Shown here piece after piece: positions 12,847 through 24,700 of a stretch of 64,000 nucleotides of DNA (positions are counted from its first letter, which is position 1; each line of letters starts with the position of its first letter). The position numbers and the translations under genes are program-made. The notes beneath the pieces are model-generated. The model made no database searches. It saw nothing but the letters and a program-made list of their open reading frames with translations, and was not told the DNA's origin. Origin of the DNA: Triplophysa rosa (lineage: Eukaryota > Chordata > Actinopteri > Cypriniformes > Nemacheilidae); contig NC_079914.1 in the NCBI RefSeq assembly GCF_024868665.1, positions 4,970,691-5,034,690 on the forward strand, read 5' to 3'.

Positions 12847-13120
12847 GCGTCAGACAGCGACTCGTGACTTCTGCTGTGTCTGAACCTGCTTTCTGACTAC
12901 TATATAGTGTACTACATTGAGTGTCGGCCATTTTGTATTGATATCTAACTAAACTATTTAATTCTCTACATTTGTTCCTCTTTTTTACCCACAATGCATG
13001 TTAGATGTACACTCCCTAACTCACTCATTTCTATGTTAGATCGCGAAATGACAAGCTGACTGGAGTGAGCTGGAAAATACTGACAGGAAACCATACAAAT
13101 ATATGGTCGCTGTCCTTTCA

Positions 13121-13350
13121 AAACCTCGGATGTCCAAATTTGCTGTTTTTCAGGAAATAGAAAAAAACACTGTACTTTTTAAATGAATAAATACTGTGTT
13201 GTCGAAGTTGACAAGAACTTTTTAACAAATTCTATTGGTTAGACAAAACCCAGTGACAAACTTGGTGGGGGTGTTTGTTACTAATGATAAAAGGGTGACT
13301 AATAGCCTAATAATGTATGGCAAAAAATGAAATATGGAGATACGAGGTTT
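13121..13350 (+). repeat. Unclassified MITE, copy 1
   Basis: Bounded by AAACCTCGGATGTCC and, inverted, GGAGATACGAGGTTT, an imperfect 15-bp terminal inverted repeat. The interior matches 23007-23223 in the opposite orientation (shared CAAATTTGCTGTTTTTCAGG, ACCCAGTGACAAAC, ATGGCAAAAAATGAAATATG). No target duplication is obvious and nothing is coding. Confidence 0.65.
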
Positions 13351-13478
13351 CAGAAAGACAGCAGTGATATGTTGAAACATTTTTTTTATTTTCTTGTTAT
13401 TTTCTACATTTGAAAAATCATTAAATACACAGTGATGTGTAGACAGTAGTGTTATATTTTGAATAAAATAGTAAAAAT

Positions 13479-13837
13479 TAGGGCTGTCAAACGATTAATC
13501 ACGATTAATCGCATCCAGAATAAAAGTTTGTGTTTACATAATATATGTCTGTGTACTGTGCATATTACCTTTGTGTTTATAAACACATACACATACATGC
13601 ATATATTTAAGAAATACATAAAATATAAAAATTTATAAATGTTGATATGTAATTTAAATTATTGGTAAATATAAATAGTTCACCTAAAAATTTATATATA
13701 TATATATATATATATTTATGTGTGATTTTGTATTTTTAAATACAAAATGAATATGCACATTACATGGACACATATTATGTAAACACAAACTTTTATTATG
13801 GATGCGATTAATCGCAATTAATCGTTTGACAGCCCTA
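13479..13837. mobile_element. hAT MITE, TAGGGCTGTCAAACG family, copy 1
   Basis: Ends are TAGGGCTGTCAAACGATTAA and ATTAATCGTTTGACAGCCCTA. Both flanks are the identical octamer GTAAAAAT (13471-13478 and 13838-13845). The subterminal block ATCCAGAATAAAAGTTTGTG recurs inverted at the other end and in copies 29729-29998 and 32778-33132. The AT-rich centre includes a (TA)n run near 13692-13714. Non-autonomous. Confidence 0.92.
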
Positions 13838-13845
13838 GTAAAAAT

Positions 13846-15052
13846 ATAATAAATTAAACATATAAACTATAATAAATAAACATAGTAAATAAACATTAAT
13901 GTTTTTTCTCATTATTATTATTATTTGCTATTATTATCTTAAAATACAAAATATAAAATATAAAAAACTGTGAAAAGATAAACTTGACCATTTTTACAAT
14001 ACAATCCTTTAAGCCATGCAGATCTTATTATAAATAAAGCGTAATATTTATGATGCAAATATCCACGTCAGTAATCGCTAATCCATGGTATTTATGAAAT
14101 CTCAATAATTTTCGTTGCCTTCTTGCCCATGAAGTGGACTTTGCTATATAGAGAATAGTGAAAGAGTAAAGAAGTAACTGGTTTATGACACATAATCCAA
14201 TAAAGTTTAATGTTAGCATGTTGCGAAGCCAGCAACGAGGCACTGCACTAACACACACATATTTGTGTGCGCTATATGATACCAGCCTGTATGAGCAATA
14301 GTTATGCTACTTTTAGCAAACACCACCAAAAGACAGACTTAAAACTTGTTTTCATGTGAGTTCTTATCCACTGAGAGGAGTGGGCAATCTGGAATCGTGC
14401 AAACAAAACAAAAACACACCTCTTACAATCAAATCACGAATCACTGAAGCAACGAATCGAATCACAGCCCACAATTGAGTAGAAAAGAAAATGTGTCGAG
14501 ATGCAGCTATCAGATTCCTTATGTGTGGATCCCAGAGAGGTTTTGTAAGACTGCAGGCCTGATATTCTCACTCGTGGATGGGCTGTACAAATTGTGCGAG
14601 TGCTTGTAAACAGCGAGAGTGTGTAAAAAGTATTAGTCGCTGAGAGAGGCATCTGTGTGGCCATATTGTTATGAAGGACCAGGCAGCCTGTGGCACTGAT
14701 GTTAAAATGATGCTTCCATATTGATGCAGATTTTCACAAATTGTTTCAGAGCAGATTTCTTGTGTCGCAGGCACTGTTAGGGAACTTTAAAAAGTAAGAG
14801 GGAGGATCGAGGATGTTATATATTGCCGTTATGTAAACTGAAGTGACATTTTTCACTTGGGAAACGCTTGTGCAACATCTACACTCCTGCACAGCCATCG
14901 GTAGCAGTGTTTATGTATTTGTTTACATAGATATACCAAATTATGCATGTGGGTGGATGCCAACGTAGACTGCTCCACACAGTGATTCGGCCGCCATTTT
15001 GGAACAGTGAACATTTCAGTTACTGAAAGCTAACACGTTTGTTGTTACACAA
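13846..15052. other. Non-coding, nothing recognised
   Basis: AT-rich sequence. Short open frames at 14028-14774 (minus) show no recognisable domain or splice context. Confidence 0.3.
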
Positions 15053-15543
15053 TAGGGTTGTGCGTTGTACCGGTGCTACGATAGCATTGCGATGCTAAAG
15101 CTTCAAAATACTGGTGATGCCACTCTATTTTTTAAACAGTAGCATTGTAGTAAGTAATGTTGCACACGCGTGTTAAAACGTTAATTCCAGCGCTTATGTT
15201 TGCAAAATCCCTAAAAAATTCATTGTGAGTGCCTTCGTCTTTTTGTTGTGCCTTTCAAGGATACAAAATGCTGTTTCGTTCCTAAATGAATCCGTGTTTT
15301 GAACGATTTGGACATGTCGATGTCATTCATGAAGTCACGAATGATTCATTGACTCTGACTGATCACTACTAACTGTTTACTTTTACATTTACAACAATAT
15401 TGCTGTATAGATGAAATGTACATTGAATTAGTTTCCACTTGAAAAATATTGCTGTATACTTTAGCATTTGCTATTGTAAAATTAAGCTAAATTCTTAAGA
15501 CACTATAGTGCTTTTGTTTCTTAGTAAACATTAAAGTTATTAA

Positions 15544-17186
15544 GTCAGGGTAGGCAGGAAAACAGGAAGCGGATCCAAAGGCAGTAAAACGTTGCTTTAA
15601 TAAAGTTCACAGAGTCACAATAAGTCCAAAGCGAAACATAAAATCCAAGAACAAAAGAGATACACGAAGGCGTAACAATAAACAACGATTGACAACAGAC
15701 AACTGGGGCCCGTTTCAGAAAGGAGGTTTAGTGAAAACACTGAGTATATTAACCCTGACATGAGGGATACTCTGGGTTTTTCGTTTCAGAATGTGAGGGA
15801 TGTCAACCCCGAGAAAGCGGGGTAACTCAAGCCCATTTCTAAAACAGAGGTAACTTATGCTCAGTTTCAGTAACCATAGTAACTTACTCTGTGAACCTAC
15901 TGTAACCTGGTCGGGAGCAGGTTTTCTTTGGTAAATCCAGAGTTTATTTCGATCTCCTCCCCCTTTTTAAAGCGCAGGTGGTGTACCTCATTCATTCATT
16001 AATACAGTCATTCATGGCACACATTTTGATCACTAAGAGACCCTCTCAGTGACTTATATGTCATATGTGCTTTTATGGAGGATCCTGCATGTGAAGAGGC
16101 TGCATTAATTCATAGGGATGTACTTTGATTTCAGGAGAGGAATTTAGGACCCGAGTGGAATTTTGTCCCTGTGCATTTTTATTCAAACCGTTCTTTACAG
16201 TGAATTAGATATATCCAAACATATTTCATCCATCCTTACATCAATAACATCAGCCATCGTGGCCGTGTATTACATCAGAGCGTATTCTTTCCCTTACATT
16301 TTCTCACAAATTGTAGTTTTCTATGGAGGATAAGAGATGAATTAATAAAGTGTATAAATAAAGTGCACGAATAAAGAAATGAATAAATACAGAAATGAAG
16401 CGATAAAGGTAATAAACAATAAATTGAGACGTGCAGCCTACACAAATCTGCTCCGAGCAGGGTTCAAACCGGTGATCATTCTGACTTTGACATGAAAGTC
16501 TGACACCCTGACAAGTGTCCTATACACCATGATGTCTCACACTCACCACTAGAGCACTCATGGGGAGTGAGAACATAATTATTTTTTTATTATTTCTGTT
16601 TTATTTCTGTTGTTTCATTCATTTACTGTTTAATTTGTTTATTTATTGGTATATTTATCTATTTATTAATTTAAACTTAAGTCATTTTCAGCACATTAGT
16701 AAATCCACTGTATGCAGAGCGGAAAGTGTGCCTCGCTCTAAAGCACTTTCTGCCGCCATGTTGCTTGTTTGGTGCCGTTGCCATGGTGAATCGTAATATC
16801 GGAGCCCAATTGATCATGGCTTGTCGTAGTTGTGGTGCAAGTGCTTAACTCAAGGTAAGTCTACCCAGAGTTGATAGAACTAACTCAAATCAGCTGTTCT
16901 GAAACCAAAAACTCAAAGTTTCCCATCTCTGTCTAAATCAACTCAGAGTTCACATTTGAACTCGGTGTTGGTTGAACCTCCTTATTGAAACGGCCCCTGA
17001 ACACAAGGCCAATATATACAGATATGTCGGGGCAAACAGGAAATGGGACACAGGTGAAACCGGTTAACAATGACAAGACACAAGGCATGATGGGATATGG
17101 AGTCTTTGACCAAAACACAGGCAGAAACACTGAGCAACATGTCACCCTCAGGTGGAGAGCCGAGGCGCTGGCAACGGGGTGTGACA
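15544..17186 (-). mobile_element. Solo gypsy-type LTR, split by a MITE
   Basis: Read on the minus strand, the outer parts (17186-17000, then 15703-15544) form one LTR of about 350 bp. It starts TGTCACACCCCGTTGCC, has a CTGTATATATTGGCC TATA-like stretch, TTTATTAAAGCAACG near the polyadenylation site, and ends CCTGCCTACCCTGAC. Possible 4-bp flanks TAAG/AAAG are weak. No internal retroelement sequence is present, so it is a solo LTR left by recombination. A Harbinger-like MITE (15704-16999) sits in its middle. Confidence 0.65.
15704..16999. mobile_element. Harbinger-like non-autonomous element inside the LTR
   Basis: Left end TGGGGCCCGTTTCAGAAAGG and right end TTGAAACGGCCCCTG are inverted repeats, followed inward by GGAGGTT at the left and AACCTCC at the right. 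A 3-bp flank AAC appears on both sides (15701-15703 and 17000-17002), which suits the 3-bp duplications of PIF/Harbinger. GGTAACTCAA/CAACTCAGAG motifs recur inside. The open frame at 16560-16796 is low-complexity Phe/Tyr/Leu sequence and not a transposase. Confidence 0.6.
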
Positions 17187-17526
17187 AAAGTATACCACAG
17201 CATTTACAACAGTTTTTATTGAACATTAAATAAGTGAATACTGCATTATATTATAGTATGATAAAAATGACTATAGTAACTACTATATGTACTATATAAG
17301 TAATCTACAGAATTTTTTCATGTGGATTGTTTTGTATGATTGATGGATGAAGTTTTTTCATATAGCCAGTTATGCTTTCTCATTCGATTTAAGTATTCGA
17401 AATTGGGACTAGATTTCATCTAGTTTGTGTATTTTGAAAAATCTGGTCAATTTGAACCACCACAACATTGCACAGTATCATACTTGGTATCGTGATAGAT
17501 ATGTTCATGGCATCGCAACAACCCTA

Positions 17527-20500
17527 CTACTTTTAGGGCACACAAATTCCAAACGTACCTCTTAATTCTCAAAATATTCCGTTTCGAGTCAAGAACTGTT
17601 CATTTGCTCATTTCAAAACAACTAGATGTCATCTAAACAATGTCAGACAAAAACATGATATCAGTTACTTCTTCACAAAATCCAACTTCAAAAAAAGTTT
17701 TTCCATAACACGGTGACATTGTTGACAAGGCAAGATATTTAGTCGTCACTCTAGACATTATCAAACCAAGAGCGAATGGCACCATGGGACCCTGCATTCT
17801 GGCCTACGTCAAACTTCAGTATAAGAACACAGTGTTCACGTATTCCAGACAAAAAGAATACTTTGTACGTCCCGAAGACAATTAATACGTTAGAACTGCC
17901 AAAGTACAGTATGATATGTAACACGTTCAGCGCACAGCATGGTTGGACTAAAACAGCTTCAACAAAATGAAAACATGGAACCAAATGGTCCTATTTTGAT
18001 CATAACAAAGTGAGGTGGGGGCAGAATCAGCTGCAATGCATTATGGGTGATCTGGCATAGGGCTATCATTTAAAGAGCTGCAAAAATGGTTAAAGCACGA
18101 CAATGAGATGTTGTTTTTGAATGTGTATGGACTTCGGTTGCGGTTTTATAACAGATTATTCTTTATAAAATAACTGTAGGATGGGACTTTAAAATCCATC
18201 AGAAATTGACAGCAAAATAACGTATTTATCTAAAAATAACTGTGGGATTAAATGTCAGAAATTGACAGCAGCTTTAACTATGACAAAAATCTATGAGAGA
18301 GGTTGGGTAACCTAACCTAATAGCCTAACACAATGACAAATAACTAGCTAGCTATTATTATGCAATTGCATGTTATTATCCTTGATGACATCACCCAAAC
18401 AAGAAAGTCGTTGCAAAGGCAGAGTAAGTTTTACTATAACACAATTATAACCTTTTTCTTAGAAAAACATGCACTGATGAATCACGGAAGATGTATAAAA
18501 AATGTGCTACATTTGGATTTCATGTTTACTTGAATAGAGATACAGACTATATAATGGGATATAGCTTCTAAAAGAGCACCATATATGATTAAACAGCCAA
18601 TAACATCACACATTTGTACCATTACGATTTATACAATTGTGTAGTTAATAATACACGCATCATATCATATGATAAAGAAGCTAATATGCGTTTGACAGAC
18701 ATTATATAGGAAAAGCAACAAAATAACTCAGACCTGACAGAAAGAACAAAATGTGCCATTTCTCAACACAAAGAGGCCAAAATAATCCTGAGGTTTGTTG
18801 GACGGAAAACCATAATCTATAGAAAATATCTCAAGACGAGAAACATAACCTCTGTATGAATCAGTGATCGTGAACCTGTTACACCGCTCGCTTACATTCG
18901 GTAATGGACCGAGACGTGACCGTCAAAAATAAAGCTAAAAAAAGCCCCTTCGCAGTAAGCCCTCCTCCATCTTTTGTCACCGTGACTCCAAATATACAGC
19001 GCGGTCGATCCTCCATCCGTGTGTGATGTAAACCTATTGGACACGCTGTTTCCCCGCATCAGAATTCACCGGAATGTTCCAGCCGAATGAGTCACTCGGA
19101 GTGAATCTTCATTCCAGCGGCGAGTCTCCGAGAGATTGGGCTAATACAGTATTATATACCTTACATCCAAGCGCGCCATATATGTATGCTCATCATGGAA
19201 TGTTAACCGGTGATAAAACTAAGATCGAAACAAAACCCAAAGGTCACAGCATCGCAGACGTGACTGCTCTGCGTGTGCATTTAAATATGCAATAAGGAAC
19301 CACAAAAAAAAGCCAAAATCAGAAACTAAAGGTGTTGTTTGAGATGTTATTACATTATTCAGCCTAATTAAAAATAACGAAAATTAATTCTGTCATTAAT
19401 TTCTTATCCTCATGTCATGACTTTTTTCACGAACTACCTTTTTCTCTGTAGAGCACAAAAAGAGAGGTTCGGCAGAATGAAGTCATATTAAGAAGTAGGT
19501 AATATTAAAAAGTGAAAAAAGTCTCCATACAAACCTCATATAAGCATTTCAAAAATTAGGATTCAGCCAAAACAGAATTATCCGATCTTTTTTTACTTGC
19601 TGTACTGTACTTTACGGTACTGTATTGATATCTGTTGCCACAATCGTGTCTGTTTTATTTATCCTAAGCAATATTAAAAGATCAATGTTAATTAAGCACA
19701 CAGTAACTGAGCTCTCCATGGGCTCACATGTAACCCAAATGTGCAAAGCCTTGAGATCTTTTTAACAAATGATCTCTCTTTTGTGCAAAAGATACAGCGT
19801 TTGATTTTCATGTGGGTTGCTCAGAACAAAAGTGTTAAGCACGATTATTGTTGAGTTTTGTTTTTGTGATCAGGCGTAAAATTCCCTCCCGCACATACAT
19901 TCTCAGACATGTCTGTCACCGTCAGGTCATCTCCGGGCATCTCCCGTTCTCTCGGTTTTGCTCATCCGTGATTGATAACGCTTTCAACCGCACAACTAGT
20001 TGCTTAGCAACCTTTCAAAGAACCGCAGGGCTATGCAGGGGAATTTCTGATGCTCCACAACAAACTATCTGCATTAGCAAACATGCAGTACTTATTACCA
20101 GTGATGTGTTGTGGTTTATAGATCAAAGAATCTAGGTACAGTAAATGTGCTGTTCTTCGCTGGCAGCAATTCTGAGTGGTGTATCTGCAAAGTGCAAATG
20201 CATTTAACGAAAGGACTCTTGTTGTTGCATGCTGTCCAAAATATGTACAGTTGTCGACAGTTCAAGTGACTGTAGGTCAAGAATGGCTCTAAACGTTTCC
20301 GATCCAAACTGATTTGAGACTGATTGTGGTGTATGTTTGGTCTTGCATGTAAACACCGAAGTAAGAAGTAATTTAGTTACATGTTCTGTTCATATCAAAA
20401 AATCCAAATGTCAAAGGAATTGAATGTCCAATACTGTACAGTTTTAGTCAAGGGGGTCTGTGATGGAGAGGGCCCACTCCCGTCCCAATATGTACTATCA

Positions 20501-21041
20501 TTATTATTTTTATTTATTATTTTTAACAAAAAAATTGACTTCAATTAGTTTTTCAAACTACCCTCTTAAACGCCAGTGTATTTTTTGCTTTTTGTATCTG
20601 AATTTAAAAGAGTGCCCTACCCACATACATTGGAATAAGTTGATAAAAATGGTCTCATTTTACAGAAAACCCTCTAAATTGTAATAATTTAATAATCATT
20701 TAAAATAATTGTTATGTTACTCTAGAGATAAAGTGATATTCTTGAGAGTGAAAGCTTTCATTTGATATATGACTCATCTATGTTTTGTGAGATACATGAA
20801 TTTGAATAGCCTATTATTCGCATAATGTCCAAAGGGGTTGGTTTTGGAAAGACAATTCAGACCTTATTATGTTCTTTTATGTCTCATAAATGTAAAATTG
20901 ATGGGACAGAAAGCTGAGGTTCTACACTTTCAAAAGATACCACATATCACAACTTATTATATATCCACAACTTTAGATTTGATGATGCAATTTTGGACCC
21001 CCCATTGGTTCCACAGGGGTGGCAGAGTTTTAGAGGTTAAT
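17527..21041. other. Non-coding, nothing firmly recognised
   Basis: Intron-like sequence with only short open frames (17751-17984, 19074-19295, 19848-20135, 20838-21164), none with a domain I recognise. The 18.88-19.15 kb stretch is less AT-rich, with scattered CpG, and could be an old repeat or a regulatory segment. Nothing decides between these. Confidence 0.3.
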
Positions 21042-21378
21042 TGTGATGAGGGAGGCTTGACGAGAGCCATGGGAGGAAGAAGCGAGCCCGGGACGCGATT
21101 GATAATGAGTGTCAGCTGGGCGCCACCGGCCTCTTATCTCTCACGGAGGAGATCGGAAGCATAAAAGGACGAACGGCAGGAGAATACGGCGAGAGAGGAC
21201 CGGGCCCTGACATTAGTTAAGTTTTGTTTATGTGTTTATGTTCTTGTGGCCGGCAGTCGTCCGTTAGGGGCTGCCGGCCTTTTTACTGCTGGATTTATTG
21301 TTTATTTATTTTGATTAAAGTCTTTTGATTGTTCGCCTGTTCCTGCCTCCTTCCTTCCCGTTTGTTGAGTCTATTACA
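21042..21378 (+). mobile_element. Intact solo LTR with 5-bp target duplication
   Basis: Starts TGTGATGAGGGAGG and ends GAGTCTATTACA, so it has TG..CA ends. It is flanked by TTAAT on both sides (21037-21041 and 21379-21383). A TATA-like CATAAAAGG lies near 21159 and GATTAAAG near 21313 is a likely polyadenylation signal. GGCCGGCAG and CTGCCGGCC near 21250-21280 form a strong hairpin in the transcribed part. At 337 bp with no internal sequence, it is a solo LTR from an LTR retrotransposon, probably Ty3/gypsy. A truncated copy lies at 45420-45545. Confidence 0.88.
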
Positions 21379-21383
21379 TTAAT

Positions 21384-23006
21384 AAATATGGAATTTCGCA
21401 TACATGTGCAATTTTAATACAGTTTTATGCATAAACATTTATTTACCATTAGGTGGTCAGGTTATTTATTCCATCTAATAAAAAGTTTTCTACATGACTG
21501 TAAAAGGTAATAACTTTCTTATATAACACATTAGTATGCACACTATTTAAGTTTATTGAGCCTACTATAACTTTAAAAGTTGTACATGTGTATTTATACG
21601 TTGACAAAATCATCACTAGTATTAATAACTTTGACAAGTTGAACTTAGTTCATTTGATTTACAGATTTAAGTTAAGGTAAGTAAACCAAACTCAATCTCA
21701 ACAAGTCTACATGTTCACATAACTGGACAAACTATGTGGAAAGCGATTGCCTTAAATTTCTGAAGTACTACACAAAATAATACTCTTTTAATTGTATTAT
21801 GGTATGCATGTGATTTTGTACAGCGGTGAGTAGGTGGTACTTTCAATCTCTTCATTTTATTAAGTGGTACTTGATATGAAAAGTTTGAAAAGCGCTGGTC
21901 TAACCCATTGAGTGGCGGCACACCAATTAAATTGATGAATTCATATGTTAAAATTGATGTAAATAGGACCAGCCCACGATTCCAGACCCTGTTCAGGTTT
22001 AACAGACTTTAACTGGCATGTTACAGAATCTGTGCAGACCCCCTCTGCACACCCACCCTCTTGCTTAAAATCCACCAATCACAACACGCCTGTCCACTCT
22101 TAGCGACAGCATTGGAAGGAAACAGCAAACGGGCTGAAACATTATCATTAAGCGCCGTCAACAACAGTGTTCCAGCGAGACGCTGAAAATACACAGGAAG
22201 TGGAGTAGTATTGCCTGGGGAAGATGGTAATGTGCCTCATTTTGGGTAACACGCTGTGCGGTAAGTATTCTTGCTCATGCTCTGGGCCTTTATATGGATC
22301 CACGTGGCTCTGAACACTGGAAAAATTCTGGTCTCTCTCTCTCTCTTTTCCATCGAGACGCCCCGCCGTGGCCATTTGTGAAATGTGCTTAGATGAAGTG
22401 GGCACTGCGGTGGGCGATGGATCGAGAGCCAGGGATGCAGAAAAAGGGAGATGTGGTTGAAAACTTGAGATTGCTAAAAAGCCTGTAGTATTTTTTCATT
22501 GAAAGTTTGCTTGTTTTAGTCAGGCTGAGATCTGCATCTGAATAGAGTTTGTGCTTCTGGTTGCTTTATATTCACTTTATTTAATGAGGTCATATTCTAC
22601 ACTTTCGTGTCACATTTTTCCCTCTTAAGTTTATTGTATTGTTAGTCGTATTAACTTCAGATCAAAATTGTAGTAATTTAGTTTTACACACAGTAAGTGT
22701 TTTCCACCATCTCCTTGACCTTTAGAATTTAACAGGCTGTTTTTTACCATTCCCCTATATTGAAATTATGCTTTTTTCAACAAAGGGTCAGCAAAATAAG
22801 GCGCTTAACCTTTAAAAAAAATGTTTGTCAACCTCAGGAGGTCAAACTTAATATTTTGTGAGCTGTTTTTTTTCAACAAGCTTTTGCAATTTTTGCATCC
22901 CATTACCAAAATGAGAGATGCAAAAAATTGTAATTACCCTAATTTGTGCTATTTTATCATTTTATAGCAGTAAAATAAAATAATAAATGCCACTTATGTC
23001 CTACTG
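21384..23006. other. Non-coding, nothing recognised
   Basis: AT-rich sequence. A short CT run (TCTCTCTCTCTCT) lies near 22332. The minus frame at 22148-22405 has no recognised domain. Confidence 0.3.
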
Positions 23007-23223
23007 AAACCTCGTATCTCCATATTTCGTGATTTTCATTTTTGGCCATAAATCATTATTATTAGGCACCCTTTATGTTTGTCACTGGGTCTTGCAGATA
23101 TTTAACCAATAAAAAGTATTAAAAAGTGCTCGTCAACTTTGACAACACAGTATTTTTTTTATTTAAAAAGTACAGTGTTTTTTCCATTTCCTGAAAAACA
23201 GCAAATTTGGACATCCAAGGTTT
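23007..23223 (-). repeat. Unclassified MITE, copy 2 (inverted)
   Basis: Reverse-oriented copy of 13121-13350. Starts AAACCTCGTATCTCC and ends GGACATCCAAGGTTT. It shares GTCACTGGGTCTTG, GTCAACTTTGACAACACAG and CCTGAAAAACAGCAAATTTG with the complement of copy 1. Having two copies defines the element's limits. Confidence 0.65.
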
Positions 23224-23289
23224 TAACAACGATATACAGTACTGGCCAGAATACTGACAGATCTACATTGAATAAATATATTAAATATT

Positions 23290-23345
23290 CAATTTTTTTT
23301 ATAGTGCACTTTTCACAATTGTTGCAAAGCAGCTTTACACAGTTT
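23290..23345 (+). repeat. SINE-like fish repeat fragment
   Basis: TTTATAGTGCACTTTTCACAA followed by TTGCAAAGCAGCTTTACACAG is the same teleost pattern as at 10214-10300. Confidence 0.5.
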
Positions 23346-23606
23346 ATAATTAAAAGGAAATAATAATAGATAAATAAAAAGGATACAATAAACTATTTAA
23401 ATATAATAATAAAGATATTAGAAAAAATGATGCATGTTGCATAGTTGCGCTTGGAGCTTAGCTTTGAGAAGAATTTAAAGAAACTTTGCACAAAATTATA
23501 CCAAATAAAAAAAAAATTAATATTAAAATATAATAATATGAAATATTGAACACAGATAACACTGTAGTTAATGTATGCTTAATTTCATCAGTTTTTTGTT
23601 GTTCTG

Positions 23607-24694
23607 TATGGAGGGCAAATCCTGCCATATTTAAATTAATTAATTAAACGATGAAAATGAAACCAGATTAACAATTGCATTATGCATAACTGTGCGCACA
23701 ATATGTGCCAAAATAAAAAATAAAATGAAATGATTTTATTTTCATTTTCATTTTTACACTGACAATGCGTTGTCCCTGTCAAATTGAAAAAGAAAATGCA
23801 TTTGGTTATTTGACATTTAATTTTCACTAAAATCTCGAGGCAAGACTGCCAATATGAAAATGAAAAGGCAAATGTGAAAAAGATATTGCAAATAAATTTT
23901 TTACAAATGTTTTTATTAATGTTCACGCAATAATACTGACACAAATTTCAAATGAAACAATTCATTTTATTTTCTCTTCTCTTTTATTTCGTTTTCATTT
24001 TCATTTTGCATGTTTCAGGCCACGCACGTTTGTTCGTTTGTTCGTCTGTTCAGACGTTTGTTAACTTATCAGAGATGCAGAACACCACACTACAACTTTT
24101 CGGTATTGCACCAGGCACAGTCATCGTCATCACAAAGCGCTAAGGCCAAGCGCCTGACAAGGTCTACACACGTTCGTTCGAATAAACGGATATGACGTTC
24201 TTGTGGGCGTTCCCAGTAATGCAGACGCTCATCCACACCCACTGATTAACATGTAATTTGCATGTTTTTGAACAAGAAAAATAAAATGAAAGCGAAAACG
24301 AAAATGAAATAAAAGAGAAGAGAAAATAAAATGAAAATCAAACTTTACATTTTAATTTGAATTGTGTCAGTATTATTCCGTGAACATTAATAAAAACCTT
24401 TGTAAAAAATGTTTTTGCCATTTCTTTTTCACATTTGCCTTTTCATTTTCATATTGGCAGTATTGTCTCGAGATTTTAGTGAAAATGAAATGTCAAATCA
24501 CCAAATGCATTTTCTTTTTCAATTTGACAGGGACAACGCATTGTCAGTGTGAAAATGAAAATAAAAAAATTTCATTTTATTTTTCATTTTGGCACATATT
24601 GTGCACGCAGTTGTTTATAATGAAATTGCTAATCTGGTTTTCATTTTCATCGTTTAATTTATTTATTTAAATTTGGCAGGATTTGCCTCCCATA
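23607..24694. mobile_element. Foldback element with arms of about 400 bp
   Basis: Two long inverted arms (about 23607-24015 and about 24270-24694) match at roughly 90 percent by eye, around a spacer of about 250 bp. Outer ends are TATGGAGGGCAAATCCTGCC and GGCAGGATTTGCCTCCCATA, flanked by GTTCTG on both sides (23601-23606 and 24695-24700), a probable 6-bp target duplication. The two mirrored 102-codon frames at 23636-23944 and 24362-24670 are one sequence read from the two arms, not genes. The arms repeat GAAAATGAAA or its complement at least nine times. No transposase is encoded and the superfamily is unknown; long arms suggest Mutator-like or foldback types. Confidence 0.85.
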
Positions 24695-24700
24695 GTTCTG

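Larger units (their letters stand above)
15053..17526. mobile_element. Possible outer element of a nest (TAGGGTTGT ends)
   Basis: TAGGGTTGT at the left and ACAACCCTA at the right are inverted copies. Both sides carry GATGC/GCATCG and ATCGTAGC/GTATCGTGATAG motifs like the fish TAGGGTTGTGC repeats. The flanking octamers (TTACACAA and CTACTTTT) do not match, so this could also be two separate fragments. Confidence 0.35.

Noticed and set aside
16440..16470. GGTTCAAACCGG resembles the B box of a tRNA promoter
   Set aside because: No matching A box or cloverleaf could be placed around it, and it lies inside a Harbinger-like MITE.
23636..24670. Two 102-codon frames with nearly the same protein on opposite strands
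   Set aside because: They are the two arms of the foldback element read in mirror image. The composition is Phe/Lys/Asn-rich and the frames reflect the inverted repeat, not genes.
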